11,641 nt of DNA from Euperipatoides rowelli (GCA_003024985.2 PXIH01S0005632.1), one strand, 5' to 3'. Shown: positions 1-8,022, counted from the first letter of the stretch. Made by a program: numbers and translations. Notes: generated by a model from the sequence alone, not told the origin.

Positions 1-2
1 TA

Positions 3-284
3 ATGATGGATAAAGACCCTATAAGCTTTGCATCTAGATCACTCACAGATACTGAGAAAAATTATGCGCAAATCGAAAAAGAACTGTTAAGCATACGATT
101 TGCAACACAAAAATTTCATTCATATATATATATATGGTCATAAAGTTGAGGTATTAAATGATCACAAACCCTTAGAGACTATATTAAAAAAAAGATTTAG
201 GGAAGGTTTCTCCTAGATTGCAAAGAATGTGTTTAGGATCATTAAGATACAATCTAGATGTAAAATATATACCAGGAAAAAAAA
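3..284 (+). pseudogene. RNase H domain remnant of gypsy pol, with frameshifts
   Basis: RNase H in these elements removes the RNA strand of the RNA:DNA hybrid during reverse transcription. Frame 3 from position 3 reads through FASRSLTDTEKNYAQIEKEL (about 27-86), the classic segment before the RNase H acidic residue, up to KFHSY at 111-125. A TA-dinucleotide run (122-135) then shifts the reading to frame 1, which gives YGHKVEVLNDHKPLETI (the DHKPL motif is at 160-174) and meets TAG at 214-216. From about 212 the homology moves to frame 2 (PRLQRM, then YNLDVKYIPGK at about 248-280). A run of ten A at 277-286 moves it back to frame 1. The order of motifs is typical of the family; the N-terminal part lies outside the window. 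The frame changes sit at or near simple repeats, so decay by slippage is likely, although assembly errors in homopolymers are possible for the A run. Confidence 0.85.
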
Positions 285-285
285 A

Positions 286-1389
286 ATGTTTGTGGCAGAT
301 TTGTTGTCAAGGACTTTTCCAAAAACGGACATTCAGGATGACCCAGCAATGTTGGAGAGGACTCATTTTGTGGATGTGGCTCTGCCGATTACTACAGAGA
401 AACTTGTTGAAATGCAAAATGAAACAAATAAGGATCCTATACTTGTGAAAATAAAGAAGTATTGTGAATTAGGATGGCCTAAAAACATAAACAACATGCC
501 TAGAGAAGCAAGATGGGTCTGGGGACTTAAAGAAGAGCTTAGGATCAAACAAGGAATTTTATTAATGGGAAATAAAATTGTGATTCCAGAAGGAATGAAA
601 GACTATATACTAAAATTGTTGCATCAAGGGCATTTAGGTATAGTTAAGTGTAAAAACANGGCAAGACAGATATTATACTGGAATGGAATGGGAAGAGATA
701 TTGAGAAATTAATTAGTCACTGTAAAATATGTGAACGATTTGGTAAAGCAAATGTAAAAGAAACAATCTTGCAACATGATATTGACCTGAGTTGCCATTT
801 CAGACCATTGCCTCCTGACACATGCACTTTTGTAGGGAAGGACTACTTGGTAACTACATGTTATTTAACTAAGTGGTTAGAAATTCAAGAACTAAAATCT
901 AAAACAGCTGAAGAAGTGAGTAGAAACCTAAAAATAATATTTGCCACACATGGCATACCACAAACATTGGTATCTGATAATATGCCATATGCTAGTTTGG
1001 CTTTTAAAAAATTTATCAGAGAATGGGGAATTCAGCAAATACTTTCACGCCCATATTATCCCAAAGACAATGGGCTAGCAGAAAAGATGGTTGGGGTGGC
1101 CAAAATGTTGTTGAAAAAATCTACAGCTGCCAGCGAGGAACTACAGCTAGCTCTGTTAAATTATTGTAACACTCCTTTAGAAGGATTAGGAGCTTCTCCG
1201 GCAGAAGTGATGTTCAGCAGAACTTTGCGAACAAATATTCCCACTACACATGAAAAGTTAAAACCGAAAATAATTGAAGATGTGAAGGACTTGACTATTA
1301 GAAATAAAAATAAGCAAAAAGCCTACTATAACCAAAATGCTTATGACAGAAAGCCATTTGAAAAAGGGGACAGTGTACTGATAAGATGA
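286..1389 (+). pseudogene. Integrase (HHCC and DDE core) of gypsy pol, premature stop
   Basis: Integrase inserts the element cDNA into host DNA. After the A run, frame 1 stays open from MFVADLLSRTF at 286 to TGA at 1387-1389. The linker runs to about 600. The N-terminal zinc finger follows: LHQGHLG gives His at 622 and 631, and CKIC gives Cys at 721 and 730. The catalytic core has Asp at 817 (PPDTCTF), Asp at 976 (LVSDN) and Glu at 1081 (NGLAEK), so all three acidic residues appear to survive. There are 34 residues between the second Asp and the Glu, against the usual 35; the missing residue lies in the segment before FKKF. The C-terminal part reaches KGDSVLIR just before the stop. An ambiguous base at 659 makes one codon in the zinc finger unreadable. 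The TGA looks like a point mutation, since homologous sequence continues in the same frame after it. Confidence 0.92.
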
Positions 1390-1710
1390 CAGAATATCTG
1401 GACTCCAGGAGTGATAAAAGAAGTTGAACCAAGTCCTAGATCGTACATGGTCATTAGTCACTTCTGAACAGGGTCAACATTATAGAAGGAATACACATGA
1501 TCTACGCCGATCACTTAATGATCCTATTATAAGAGTAAGAGATGATGATTATGTAAACACTGAGTCAAGTGAGACTCCAGTGATTGGAAGTGAAAAAGTA
1601 GTAGTTGAGTAGTAGTTGGGAGAAGTGGAACTGAAACTAGAAAGAACTATGTGAACAGATCAGGGAGAGAAGTTCAGAGACCAAAGAAATTTAATGATTT
1701 TGTTACTTAA
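1390..1710 (+). pseudogene. Gypsy pol C-terminal tail, broken in two further places
   Basis: Directly after the TGA, frame 1 goes on with IWTPGVIKEVEPSPRSYMV, which fits the SH3-like C-terminal region of gypsy integrases. It ends at TGA 1465-1467. Overlapping that point, frame 2 gives VTSEQGQHYRRNTHDLRRS, the arginine-rich motif that normally follows, so a frameshift lies between about 1445 and 1465. Frame 2 runs to TAG at 1610-1612. Frame 1 then resumes with NRSGREVQRPKKFNDFVT and TAA at 1708-1710. The RSGR, proline and arginine/lysine, phenylalanine, aspartate pattern is the common last segment of gypsy Pol proteins, so 1710 is very probably the original end of the reading frame. This region is DNA- or chromatin-binding in related elements; here it can no longer be made as one protein. 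Confidence 0.8.
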
Positions 1711-1750
1711 GTTATTATTAAATGTTAACAGTGGGTACAATGTAAACCTT

Positions 1751-1761
1751 AAAGAGGATGG
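1751..1761 (+). promoter_or_regulatory. Probable polypurine tract (plus-strand primer site)
   Basis: A purine-rich stretch, AAAGAGGATGG with a single pyrimidine, lies about 40 bases past the end of pol and directly before the TGTGACGCATG that looks like the start of an LTR. In LTR retrotransposons this tract resists RNase H and primes plus-strand DNA synthesis at the LTR edge. Location and composition fit. No 5' LTR is available to prove the junction. Confidence 0.6.
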
Positions 1762-2024
1762 TGTGACGCATGTGCATGCCTAGTCCCTTAGGTATAATTA
1801 ATAACCCCCGTAGTTTAGTTAGTTATTATATTATGACGTAGTTAGTTTCACTTATGAAGCTATGAATATGAACATGTAACCGTAAGTAATGTGTATAATT
1901 ATAGCTTACTTGTAATAGTTGTTATTGTGTTAAATGTTAATATGCCAGTAATAAAAGCATAATAAGAACACTATGGATTATAGTATTTTTTTAGACTGCA
2001 ACCTGTAATAATATTAAAATAACA
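1762..2024 (+). repeat. Probable 3' LTR of the gypsy element
   Basis: The block starts with TGTGACGCATG just after the purine tract; many gypsy LTRs start with TG in the same setting. It is non-coding and contains an AATAAA at 1950-1955, as expected of the R region of an LTR. The 3' edge is not determined: CA at 2023-2024 gives about 263 bp and CA at 1999-2000 gives about 239 bp. No short target duplication could be checked because the 5' end of the element is outside the window. Confidence 0.6.
1950..1955 (+). promoter_or_regulatory. Polyadenylation signal AATAAA in the LTR
   Basis: A canonical AATAAA hexamer lies about 190 bases into the putative LTR and 240 bases after the end of pol. Its place fits the signal that ends the retroelement transcript. 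The hexamer is frequent by chance in AT-rich DNA, so the call rests on position. Confidence 0.45.
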
Positions 2025-2240
2025 ATACGTAACTGTATACATTCCAAAATTTTAACAAAACAATAAACAAATCATTGGGAAGTCTAAGAAAAATATTCAG
2101 CTTATTGTAATTCTGAATATTGCATCTTTAATTTGTTAATTAAATGTCTCTCTTACATATGCATGGAATTAGAATTAAATAAATGATTTTGTAAGATATG
2201 TTTGGTCTAGAGCAGTGTTTGTCTACCACCATTCACCACA
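2025..2240. other. Non-coding gap between the LTR and the LINE remnant
   Basis: AT-rich sequence without an open frame of note. A motif AGCAGTGTTTGTCTACC near 2211-2227 resembles the start of some hAT elements, but I found no matching inverted end. Nothing else is recognised. Confidence 0.5.
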
Positions 2241-2450
2241 TGTGATGAAATCATCCCAAAGTGTAGGCTAACAGCACTTGAAGGATGGACAGAAAGGGAA
2301 AAAGAAGGGGGAAGACCAAGGAAATAAAAACTGGATGACCTTAAGGACTGAACTAACATTATGGAATGCTTAGTATTTAAAAGAAGAGCTCAACATAGAA
2401 ATGTTTGGCGATCCATGAATGGAGTCTTCAAATCGGAGAATGCACAATGA
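2241..2450 (+). pseudogene. C-terminus of a non-LTR retrotransposon reverse transcriptase protein, two internal stops
   Basis: One frame (frame 3) reads LTALEGWTEREKEGGRPRK at 2268-2324, then a TAA at 2325, then LDDLKD at 2331-2348, a TGA at 2349 where related proteins have Trp, and then TNIMECLVFKRRAQHRNVWR at 2352-2411, ending at TGA 2448-2450. The pattern of basic residues with GRPR, then W-x-DD, then a last block of A-Q-x-R-x-x-W-R is the usual C-terminal end of endonuclease/reverse transcriptase proteins of animal LINEs (RTE, Jockey and CR1-like groups end this way). The catalytic domains are absent, as expected of a 5'-truncated insertion. The downstream TGATGACAATGAT may be a worn 3' TGA-rich tail. 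I cannot assign the clade from this part alone. Confidence 0.72.
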
Positions 2451-2792
2451 TGACAATGATTATGCAGATGTATTTTATTAAAGATTAATGGAGAAAGATA
2501 TGCTTATAGCATATTGACTTAGGAGAATGATAATGAATGGCGGAGGGTATGAATGTGGGTGATTTGCAGGATAGACCATGATATAACTATGAATATTTAT
2601 AAATAACTATACACATAATACTATAAGTAAAAATAAAGAAAATATATTTTAATGTAGTAAACATTATTGATAATATTTAGATAACCATCACTAGGATTTA
2701 GGTAATGGATTTATATCTGTAACCTGATTGGTTTAAACCAAATAGTTCTTAATGTTCTATTTAAAGATCATTTCATAAACAAATTTGTGTAT
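2451..2792. other. Non-coding AT-rich stretch after the LINE remnant
   Basis: The first bases may be the 3' untranslated region and tail of the LINE copy. I could not find its end or a target duplication. The rest shows no gene, RNA or repeat that I recognise. Confidence 0.45.
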
Positions 2793-2860
2793 GTCTCAGT
2801 GGAACAGTTGGCAAGTTGTCAGACTGTTAACCCAGATATTGTGGGTTTTTTTTTTAATTT
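2793..2860 (+). repeat. tRNA-Asn-like head of a probable SINE
   Basis: The stretch starts GTCTCAGTGGAACAGTTGG, which resembles the acceptor stem and D-arm of a metazoan tRNA-Asn with an internal A box. It goes on with CAGACTGTTAACCCAGA, where GTT at 2826-2828 sits at the anticodon place, and TTGTGGGTT at 2840-2847, which resembles the T-arm up to the start of the B box. The B box is then lost in a run of T. The anticodon stem no longer pairs well and the 3' acceptor strand is missing, so this is not a working tRNA gene. A tRNA-derived SINE that has decayed is the best reading. An old tRNA pseudogene is the alternative. The SINE body and tail could not be defined. Confidence 0.5.
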
Positions 2861-4575
2861 TTAGGCGAAAGGTGAAGCATAGCATTTCGACGAATGACTC
2901 AGGTGAAAAGGTTCTAATTAAAGTTCTAAAATATTAAGTAGATTTAAGGTTACCTGGATTTCTGAAAGATGGGTGGAAAATGTGCACATTTATTAACTTA
3001 GAGGGAAGCTGACTATTACTCTCAGACTTAGTTTGGTTTCCAGTCATAGTAGTTTATACAGGTTCACCATTTTAGCGGTCTGAAACAGAGAAGAGTAAAA
3101 TTTGGCCCTAGAAAACAGCTTTAACCTAAGATCTCTTAGGACAGCAGCATTTTAAACTTTCTTGCATATTTTTCTCCCCATCATTTTATTTTTTGTGCAA
3201 AAATGTGTTCTAAACAAATACTAACATTTGCCTCTTAGTGTGAAAGTTTTGCACTATTCTTTTTTTTTAGTCATTTACATTACTGTCTGTCTGTCCTAGT
3301 ATATAAGCTGGTCGTTACAGATTTGCTATGCTATGTCTTCTTTCTTTTTCCATTTTGATTTCCATTTTTATTTTAACTACAATTTGTTTATTGACCATTA
3401 TTAATACAATATCAATTTTAGTAACTCCTAGTCTATTCACCAATGCTCTTTTTCCTTTTTCTTATGTAACAATTTTTCATAAATCAATTTGCCCTAAACA
3501 TGCTTTAAATGGTTTACTTTCTTTATTATCATTTTAGTCACTAACAGCCAAGACAAATGATAATAAGAAAACATATGATTTTAAATTGCGATTGTAGAAT
3601 AGTCACGCAGTGTCAGTGTTTGAATCAGCAGGTTTGATACTGAATAATGAGATTTTGGAAAAAATTTCCATGGATTTTACTTTTATAGATAATGTTTAAC
3701 TGTTAGGTGATAGAACATAGGTATTGAAATATGGTAATATAAATTTTATATTTTGATAATAAAGTTAATTTTATTTTGTATTTAACTGGTTTTGGAACAA
3801 GACAAATGGAGTGGTAGGAATAAATGGGATAAACACATTATATAGATATTGGAGATAAACAATTTTGGAACAGACACGTTGAAATACATTCTATCAAAAT
3901 TTTTATAATTTAAATTTTATTTTTAAAATTAATATAGAAACTTTGTATATTATTAAAAGTTGGGATCCTTTTAATTAGGTTCCTGGAAAAATGTATTTTT
4001 TTTTTAATTTTGGTAAAGTTTGATACTTCTCAACCATTCATCCGGGCACAAAGTTTGATTTTGTTTAAAATCCCCACTAAACAGATCGAACTGAGTCTAT
4101 GTTGGGCTCCTATGACCTCCCCTGCCATTAGGATAAATTTATGTAAATTAAGGTTAAAGGAGCTCTAAAGTTTGCTATCCAAATGATTTGCCAACTCCAG
4201 AGCTCTAATTAACCAAGAAACAGCCTGAAATGCATTTTAAAAACTTATTTGCCACTGAGTGGCCTGTTTTTCTAATTAAAAAAAAAAAATCTTAAGGGGA
4301 ATTTTGATGAACACATAAGTAGCTAGAGGGACAAATAAGAGGATGCTCAAGTGCAATTATTTAATGAAAACCCAAATTTCCTGTTGCTAAAATATAACTT
4401 AATAAAACAGGCAGACAATTACTGTTATATTGTTCTTCAAAGTATTCTTAAAATATACATTTTAAAGTAAAGAATATACTGAAATTATTTAGAATCATGT
4501 GGGAAAAAGGATAAGTTTGTCATTGAATGATCTTGAAAAAATTGTTGTGAATTGTATAGATATACATACATTTAA
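2861..4575. other. Long non-coding stretch without recognised features
   Basis: No credible gene is seen. A short open frame at 3328-3537 codes for a hydrophobic, low-complexity peptide that follows from the T-rich base composition; I do not count it as a gene. The stretch near 3000-3160 and that near 4020-4240 are less AT-rich than their surroundings and may be old repeats. The motif GAGCTCTAA occurs twice about 40 bases apart (near 4160 and 4200). There are several runs of T (2847-2855, 3262-3269, 3997-4005) and A (4279-4288), as in old retroposon tails, but no matched ends were found. Confidence 0.5.
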
Positions 4576-4700
4576 TTGACCGGTGTTGCCCAGGCTTCTG
4601 TTTACCTAGGTAAAACATATCCTATGTTATTTTTGGGTTTTAAATAGTAGGTATGCTAAATTTGATGTAGATTGGTCAAATGGTGAAAATTTTATCTATA
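4576..4700 (+). repeat. Worn fragment of an arthropod-type interspersed repeat
   Basis: The segment reads GTTGCCCAGGCTTC, then CATATCCTATGTTATTTTTGG, and then AAATTTGATGTAGATTGGTC followed by AAATGGTG. This succession of short blocks resembles a repeat I know from insect genomes, where a GCCCGGGCTTCG-like block is followed by CCTATGTxxTTxxxGGG and an AAATTTCATxxAAATCGGTxxAGxGGT block. It occurs in the 3' regions of some RTE-type and non-autonomous elements. The match is from memory and the copy is much mutated. Neither end nor a target duplication is visible. The blocks continue in the same order and spacing, which is better evidence than any one of them. Confidence 0.45.
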
Positions 4701-5204
4701 TAGATTGTACAACTTGTCTTCTCCTAGCTTTGTATCAAATGGTTAATAACTTGGCAGTATAAATCCTAATATTTTCTGAATAAAATTCAAATTTAAGAAA
4801 CAATTTCTAGTTAGCAAACTGAAGAGTAAATTAAGTATGGGCTTACTAAAAAATCGATTGGGGTAGGGTGAGGTGAGCCTAAATTTGACACCGAGAGAAT
4901 CACTACAAAAAATCTTTGACAGGTATTGTGAATATAAATGAAGATAAAATGTACAACTGTAGAGCAAAAGAAAATATTATGAAGGAATTTTATTCTCTAA
5001 ATAAATGGTGTCACCTGACAATTAAAAGTTTCTATATCTATGTTTTGAGAAAATTACTTATTTGTTCCATGTTTATCAAAATTCATAGATTATATTACTT
5101 AGACTATCTATAGTTGTTCTATTATAATATCTATTTAGTTATATCTTCAAAAGAAAAATGTATTTTAAATTGAAAATTTCTATATCCATTAATCAATAAT
5201 ATGC
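4701..5204. other. Non-coding AT-rich stretch
   Basis: Open frames up to 74 codons occur on both strands (4743-4967 minus, 4916-5113 plus), but they overlap each other, have compositions set by AT-rich DNA and show no known motif. I see no gene or repeat here. Confidence 0.5.
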
Positions 5205-5212
5205 CATGTGAT
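5205..5212. repeat. Left target-site duplication of hAT MITE
   Basis: CATGTGAT directly precedes the CAGAGCC end of the element and matches CATATGAT after its other end in 7 of 8 positions. Duplications of 8 bp are the mark of the hAT superfamily. Confidence 0.75.
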
Positions 5213-5623
5213 CAGAGCCGGCCCTATGGTGATGCAGTGACTGTGGGAATTCGTAAATGTGGGACCTATTTTATTTTTACACAAATTTCTCATAAGCTTT
5301 TTTTTTTCATAGTTAGAATTGTTGAATTAAATTGAACTTAGTTTCCTATTGGAAAATTGGGTGTAAACATAGTGTATATACTGTTACATAATGCATAAAA
5401 TCCATTTTGATTAATGTTTATTTTTATTCTAAGAGTTGATATTACTTGTTAAAATGAGTTAAAATAGTTGATATTACAATTGAATTAAATTTAATAAATT
5501 CATATTTCTAAAAAAACAAAAATATTGTTATTGTTCTCAGTTTGGGGCTTTACAAATCATGAGGCCTGGGGCAATTCCCCCCCCCCCCCCCTTCCCCATT
5601 GCCATCCTCTAACACTGGCTCTG
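5213..5623. mobile_element. Non-autonomous hAT-type MITE, 411 bp
   Basis: The left end is CAGAGCCGGCCCTA and the right end, read on the other strand, is CAGAGCCAGTGTTA: the first seven bases are identical and 10 of 14 match. The ends begin with CAG, as hAT elements often do, and are flanked by 8-bp repeats that match in 7 of 8 positions. The interior is AT-rich and has no transposase-like reading frame, so the copy depended on an enzyme made elsewhere. A run of 15 C at 5577-5591 lies near the right end. Ends of the type CAGAGCCGGC occur on repeats of many animal genomes, but I cannot name the family. Structure and target duplication together make the call strong; exact family is open. Confidence 0.78.
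5577..5591 (+). repeat. C15 homopolymer inside the MITE
   Basis: Fifteen C in a row stand out in this AT-rich window. The run lies just inside the right end of the MITE. Its length should be treated as approximate because homopolymers are read and copied poorly. Confidence 0.85.
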
Positions 5624-5631
5624 CATATGAT
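5624..5631. repeat. Right target-site duplication of hAT MITE
   Basis: CATATGAT follows the CTCTG end of the element directly and differs from the left copy CATGTGAT by one transition. Confidence 0.75.
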
Positions 5632-6566
5632 GCAATAGAGATGTCAGGATCTTTATTATCCTTGAAATCATGATAGGTGACAGATTTTCAAAGATGCAGT
5701 AGTCTATGTGTAGATTTATTAACATTTTATTATTTGTGAGCAGTAGTCTATTTGAACAAACACTAGCAATTTTAATCTTAATGTTAGCTAATAATTAATA
5801 ATTAAAATAAATGTTTAAGAAAGATCTAAGTTTACTAATAAATCCAAACAAACTGTCCCATGAAAGCTTTTGAAACAATAAAAATGAGTTTAGCCATTAT
5901 CCTATATTTAAATTTAAATTAGTTTAAAATTAATATTTTTAGCCTGTGGGGAACCTGGATAGTCAAAGTTTGAATTGTATAGATTATCAGTCTTGAGGTT
6001 AAAAGGTTTTGTAATATTTACTTACTAGAAATTAACACAACATCTTTTAATATTAAAGCTATATAACTATTCATTAATTTTATTTTCTCTTTTAATGATA
6101 ACATTAATAAAGATATTATGACATTAATTCATAGAAGTTTGGGTCTTAATATACAGTATATAGATAATGGATCTCTACTTAATATAGTATTCTTAAGTAC
6201 AAATTTTTTTTAAAAAAAATTAATACATTTTACAAAAATTTTTGTGAATGCACATTTATATCACAAGTTCTGTTTAAATGTTTAAAATTTGAATAATTTT
6301 CCTATTATTTAGGGCCTATAATGGATAAACTAGTTAAACAAATTATGTATCATAATATACTGTATTTCTGAAATTAATTTTGTTTTTATGAAATCACAAA
6401 AGACCAATATGATAATTATGTAGGAATTGAAAGAATATTATAACTATTATCAAGCTAGGAAACTAGAATAAAAAAGAAAGATTTAATAACAAGGCAATGT
6501 AAGAAGAATAAAAAAGGAACAAAGGATTATCTTACTTTGAGTTACAAAATATGTTTGTATTTTTTC
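5632..6566. other. Non-coding AT-rich stretch with palindromes
   Basis: No gene is seen. A perfect 20-base palindrome made of eight T followed by eight A with flanking AA and TT lies at 6202-6221, and ACAAAAATTTTTGT lies at 6232-6245. Both are likely by-products of very high A+T. Confidence 0.5.

Positions 6567-6616
<50 letters not shown>
6567..6616 (+). repeat. (ATT)n microsatellite, about 16 units
   Basis: The trinucleotide ATT repeats without a break for 50 bases, so the tract is likely length-variable. It has no coding context. Confidence 0.95.
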
Positions 6617-6618
<2 letters not shown>

Positions 6619-7494
6619 ATATCTCTAAAACCTAAGTTACTGACCACTTATCATTCTACAAAAAAAAAAAGTTAAAGAAAAAAAGATATTGTGCATTGTG
6701 GTATGAAAGGAGCATAAAGGAATATCTAAACAAGGACATAATAGGTAATTTTGGAAAACGACTTGGAGGTTATATAATGACATTAAAAAAAAACACAATT
6801 AAGTTCAGATTCTGTTAACACAAAGAGAAATTCTATAATTCTGTCTTTGAAATAGTTCTTACCAAAATAAATCTGAGTATGATTTAAAAATAATAGAATA
6901 CCAATATTGTAAAGAAAATATATTCAGAAAGTGGATTATATATCTAGCAAATTGATAAATACCTTCAGTATAAAAGAGTATAGCTTCTAATAAATTGATT
7001 TCAAAATCTAGTTGTAACTCAAAAATAGAAGAAAAATTTAATAGTCATAAAGAAAAAAAAAAGTCAAATATATTTCATTCACAAGTGTAGGAATCAAATT
7101 TAATTTCTGTGCATTTTTCAAAGTCAAACAATATGAAATCAAGACTACTTTTATTTTGAAGGCTATTTTGCCTTATATGTATCTCTTGGCTGTTCAGACA
7201 TTTATTGATTTATCATCTTCAGGAGATTTTGAAACTATTTACAGATGTTAAATCTGTTAAATGATTTATCTGTTGATTAGGTTTGGCAGATAAATTGTTA
7301 CAAGAATAGGTCTTTCTGTCATGAAATTGCTATGATGCAGACATGTTTGTGGGTTTTCAACATTGTTAAAAAAAAAAGGTCAATGAATGTATGGCTTGGT
7401 TGCTTGTTGCTGTAGTGATAACAAAGATCTACATAAGGAAATCTCTGCCCGATGCAAAGCATATTTCCCAAAGTTGTGCATGAGATTTTTGTTA
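6617..7494. other. Non-coding AT-rich stretch
   Basis: No gene, RNA or element ends recognised. Several A runs occur (6660-6670, 6785-6793, 7052-7061, 7367-7377), each of which could be the tail of an old retroposon, but none has a recognisable body. Confidence 0.45.
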
Positions 7495-7502
7495 GCCTTT
7501 AG

Positions 7503-8022
7503 CAAGGATGACGGACCTGGCACACGTGTCACTATGTCACACATGTATCACTAGGTGACACAAGAACACATTTTGGGTGGAACACCACATGGACCCATTA
7601 TGCATGGTAGTATTGTACATGTAATAAAAAGGAAAATATGTCTGTGACAACTGATGCTCACCACCCAAAATATGGTGGGCAAACATAGCCTAATGGTTTT
7701 GTGAAATTTCTTAGTGAACAAGTCAAGCCACCTATTATGCATACCATTGTATTATACACCAGGAAGCATTGTGTTTGAAATCAAGTACAAAGTCATTTGA
7801 AAGTGTATTCTTGGTAGTAACTAAAATTGTGAGCTTTATATTTGCATGCACTTTAAATAATTACCCGTTCTTGAAGTTGTTAGATGAGATGGATTTTTAA
7901 TATGGTGGACTTCTTATGTACAACAATGTTTGCCAGCTGAGTCGTTGTGGCACACTATACATTTGAAAGTAATAAACAAAACTTCAAGGTGCACAAAAGT
8001 CAGAAAAGGTTCGTCACCCCTG
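7503..8022 (+). mobile_element. Internally deleted hAT DNA transposon, 520 bp, with transposase piece
   Basis: The left end is CAAGGATGACGGACCT and the right end, on the other strand, is CAGGGGTGACGAACCT: 13 of 16 match. The flanks GCCTTTAG (7495-7502) and GCATACAG (8023-8030) match in 5 of 8 positions, a worn candidate for the 8-bp duplication of hAT elements. Inside the left end are GGCACACGTGTCAC and GTGACAC, forming a subterminal inverted pair. The centre holds a piece of hAT transposase in plus orientation. A full element of this kind is several kilobases long, so most of the gene has been deleted. The protein piece and the ends support each other: both are of the hAT type. The target duplication alone would be weak evidence. 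Confidence 0.78.
7733..7963 (+). pseudogene. hAT transposase fragment, ZBED5/GTF2IRD2-like
   Basis: Frame 2 reads YHCIIHQEALCLK from 7742, then a hydrophobic helix-like stretch, then FLKLLDEMDF, a TAA at 7898-7900, and YGGLLMYNNVCQLSRCG up to 7951, ending at TGA 7964. The HCIIHQEALC motif followed some 50 residues later by a VRWLSRG-like motif (here VCQLSRCG) is characteristic of the hAT transposases that gave rise to vertebrate ZBED5 and the C-terminus of GTF2IRD2. These enzymes cut and paste DNA with an RNase H-like DDE core. Only this middle part is left. Upstream, TDAHHPKYGGQ and NGFVKFL near 7650-7715 in another frame may be the preceding part, which would require a frameshift. The internal stop and missing domains make it a relic with no expected activity. 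Confidence 0.75.

Larger units (their letters stand above)
1..2024 (+). mobile_element. Ty3/gypsy LTR retrotransposon, 3' part (RNase H, integrase, PPT, probable 3' LTR)
   Basis: The order RNase H, then HHCC zinc finger, then DDE integrase core, then C-terminal tail, then purine tract, then a TG-starting non-coding block is that of the 3' half of a Ty3/gypsy element. Integrase downstream of RNase H excludes Ty1/copia. The protease, most of the reverse transcriptase and the 5' LTR would lie upstream of position 1. No chromodomain is visible after the integrase. The pol reading needs several frame changes and passes stops, so the copy cannot encode an intact polyprotein. The start is set by the window edge. 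The end at about 2024 is uncertain because there is no 5' LTR here to compare with; a CA at 1999-2000 is an alternative end. Class is confident, outer limits are not. Confidence 0.88.

Noticed and set aside
2211-2227. AGCAGTGTTTGTCTACC as a hAT element end
   Set aside because: It resembles the start of some hAT elements, but I found no matching inverted end or 8-bp duplication nearby.
2793-2860. Functional tRNA-Asn gene
   Set aside because: The B box is replaced by T, the anticodon stem is mispaired and the 3' acceptor strand is missing.
3328-3537. 69-codon open frame with a hydrophobic peptide on the plus strand
   Set aside because: The T-rich strand yields Leu, Ile and Phe by composition. 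There is no known motif, no transcript signal set and no conserved context.
4743-5113. Overlapping open frames of 74 codons (minus) and 65 codons (plus)
   Set aside because: They overlap on opposite strands, have no recognised domains, and are of a length expected by chance.
6567-6616. (ATT)n tract as a CRISPR-like or regulatory array
   Set aside because: It is an uninterrupted trinucleotide microsatellite without spacers.
7551-7742. 63-codon minus-strand open frame
   Set aside because: It lies antisense to the left part of the hAT element and its transposase piece; the coding evidence is on the plus strand.
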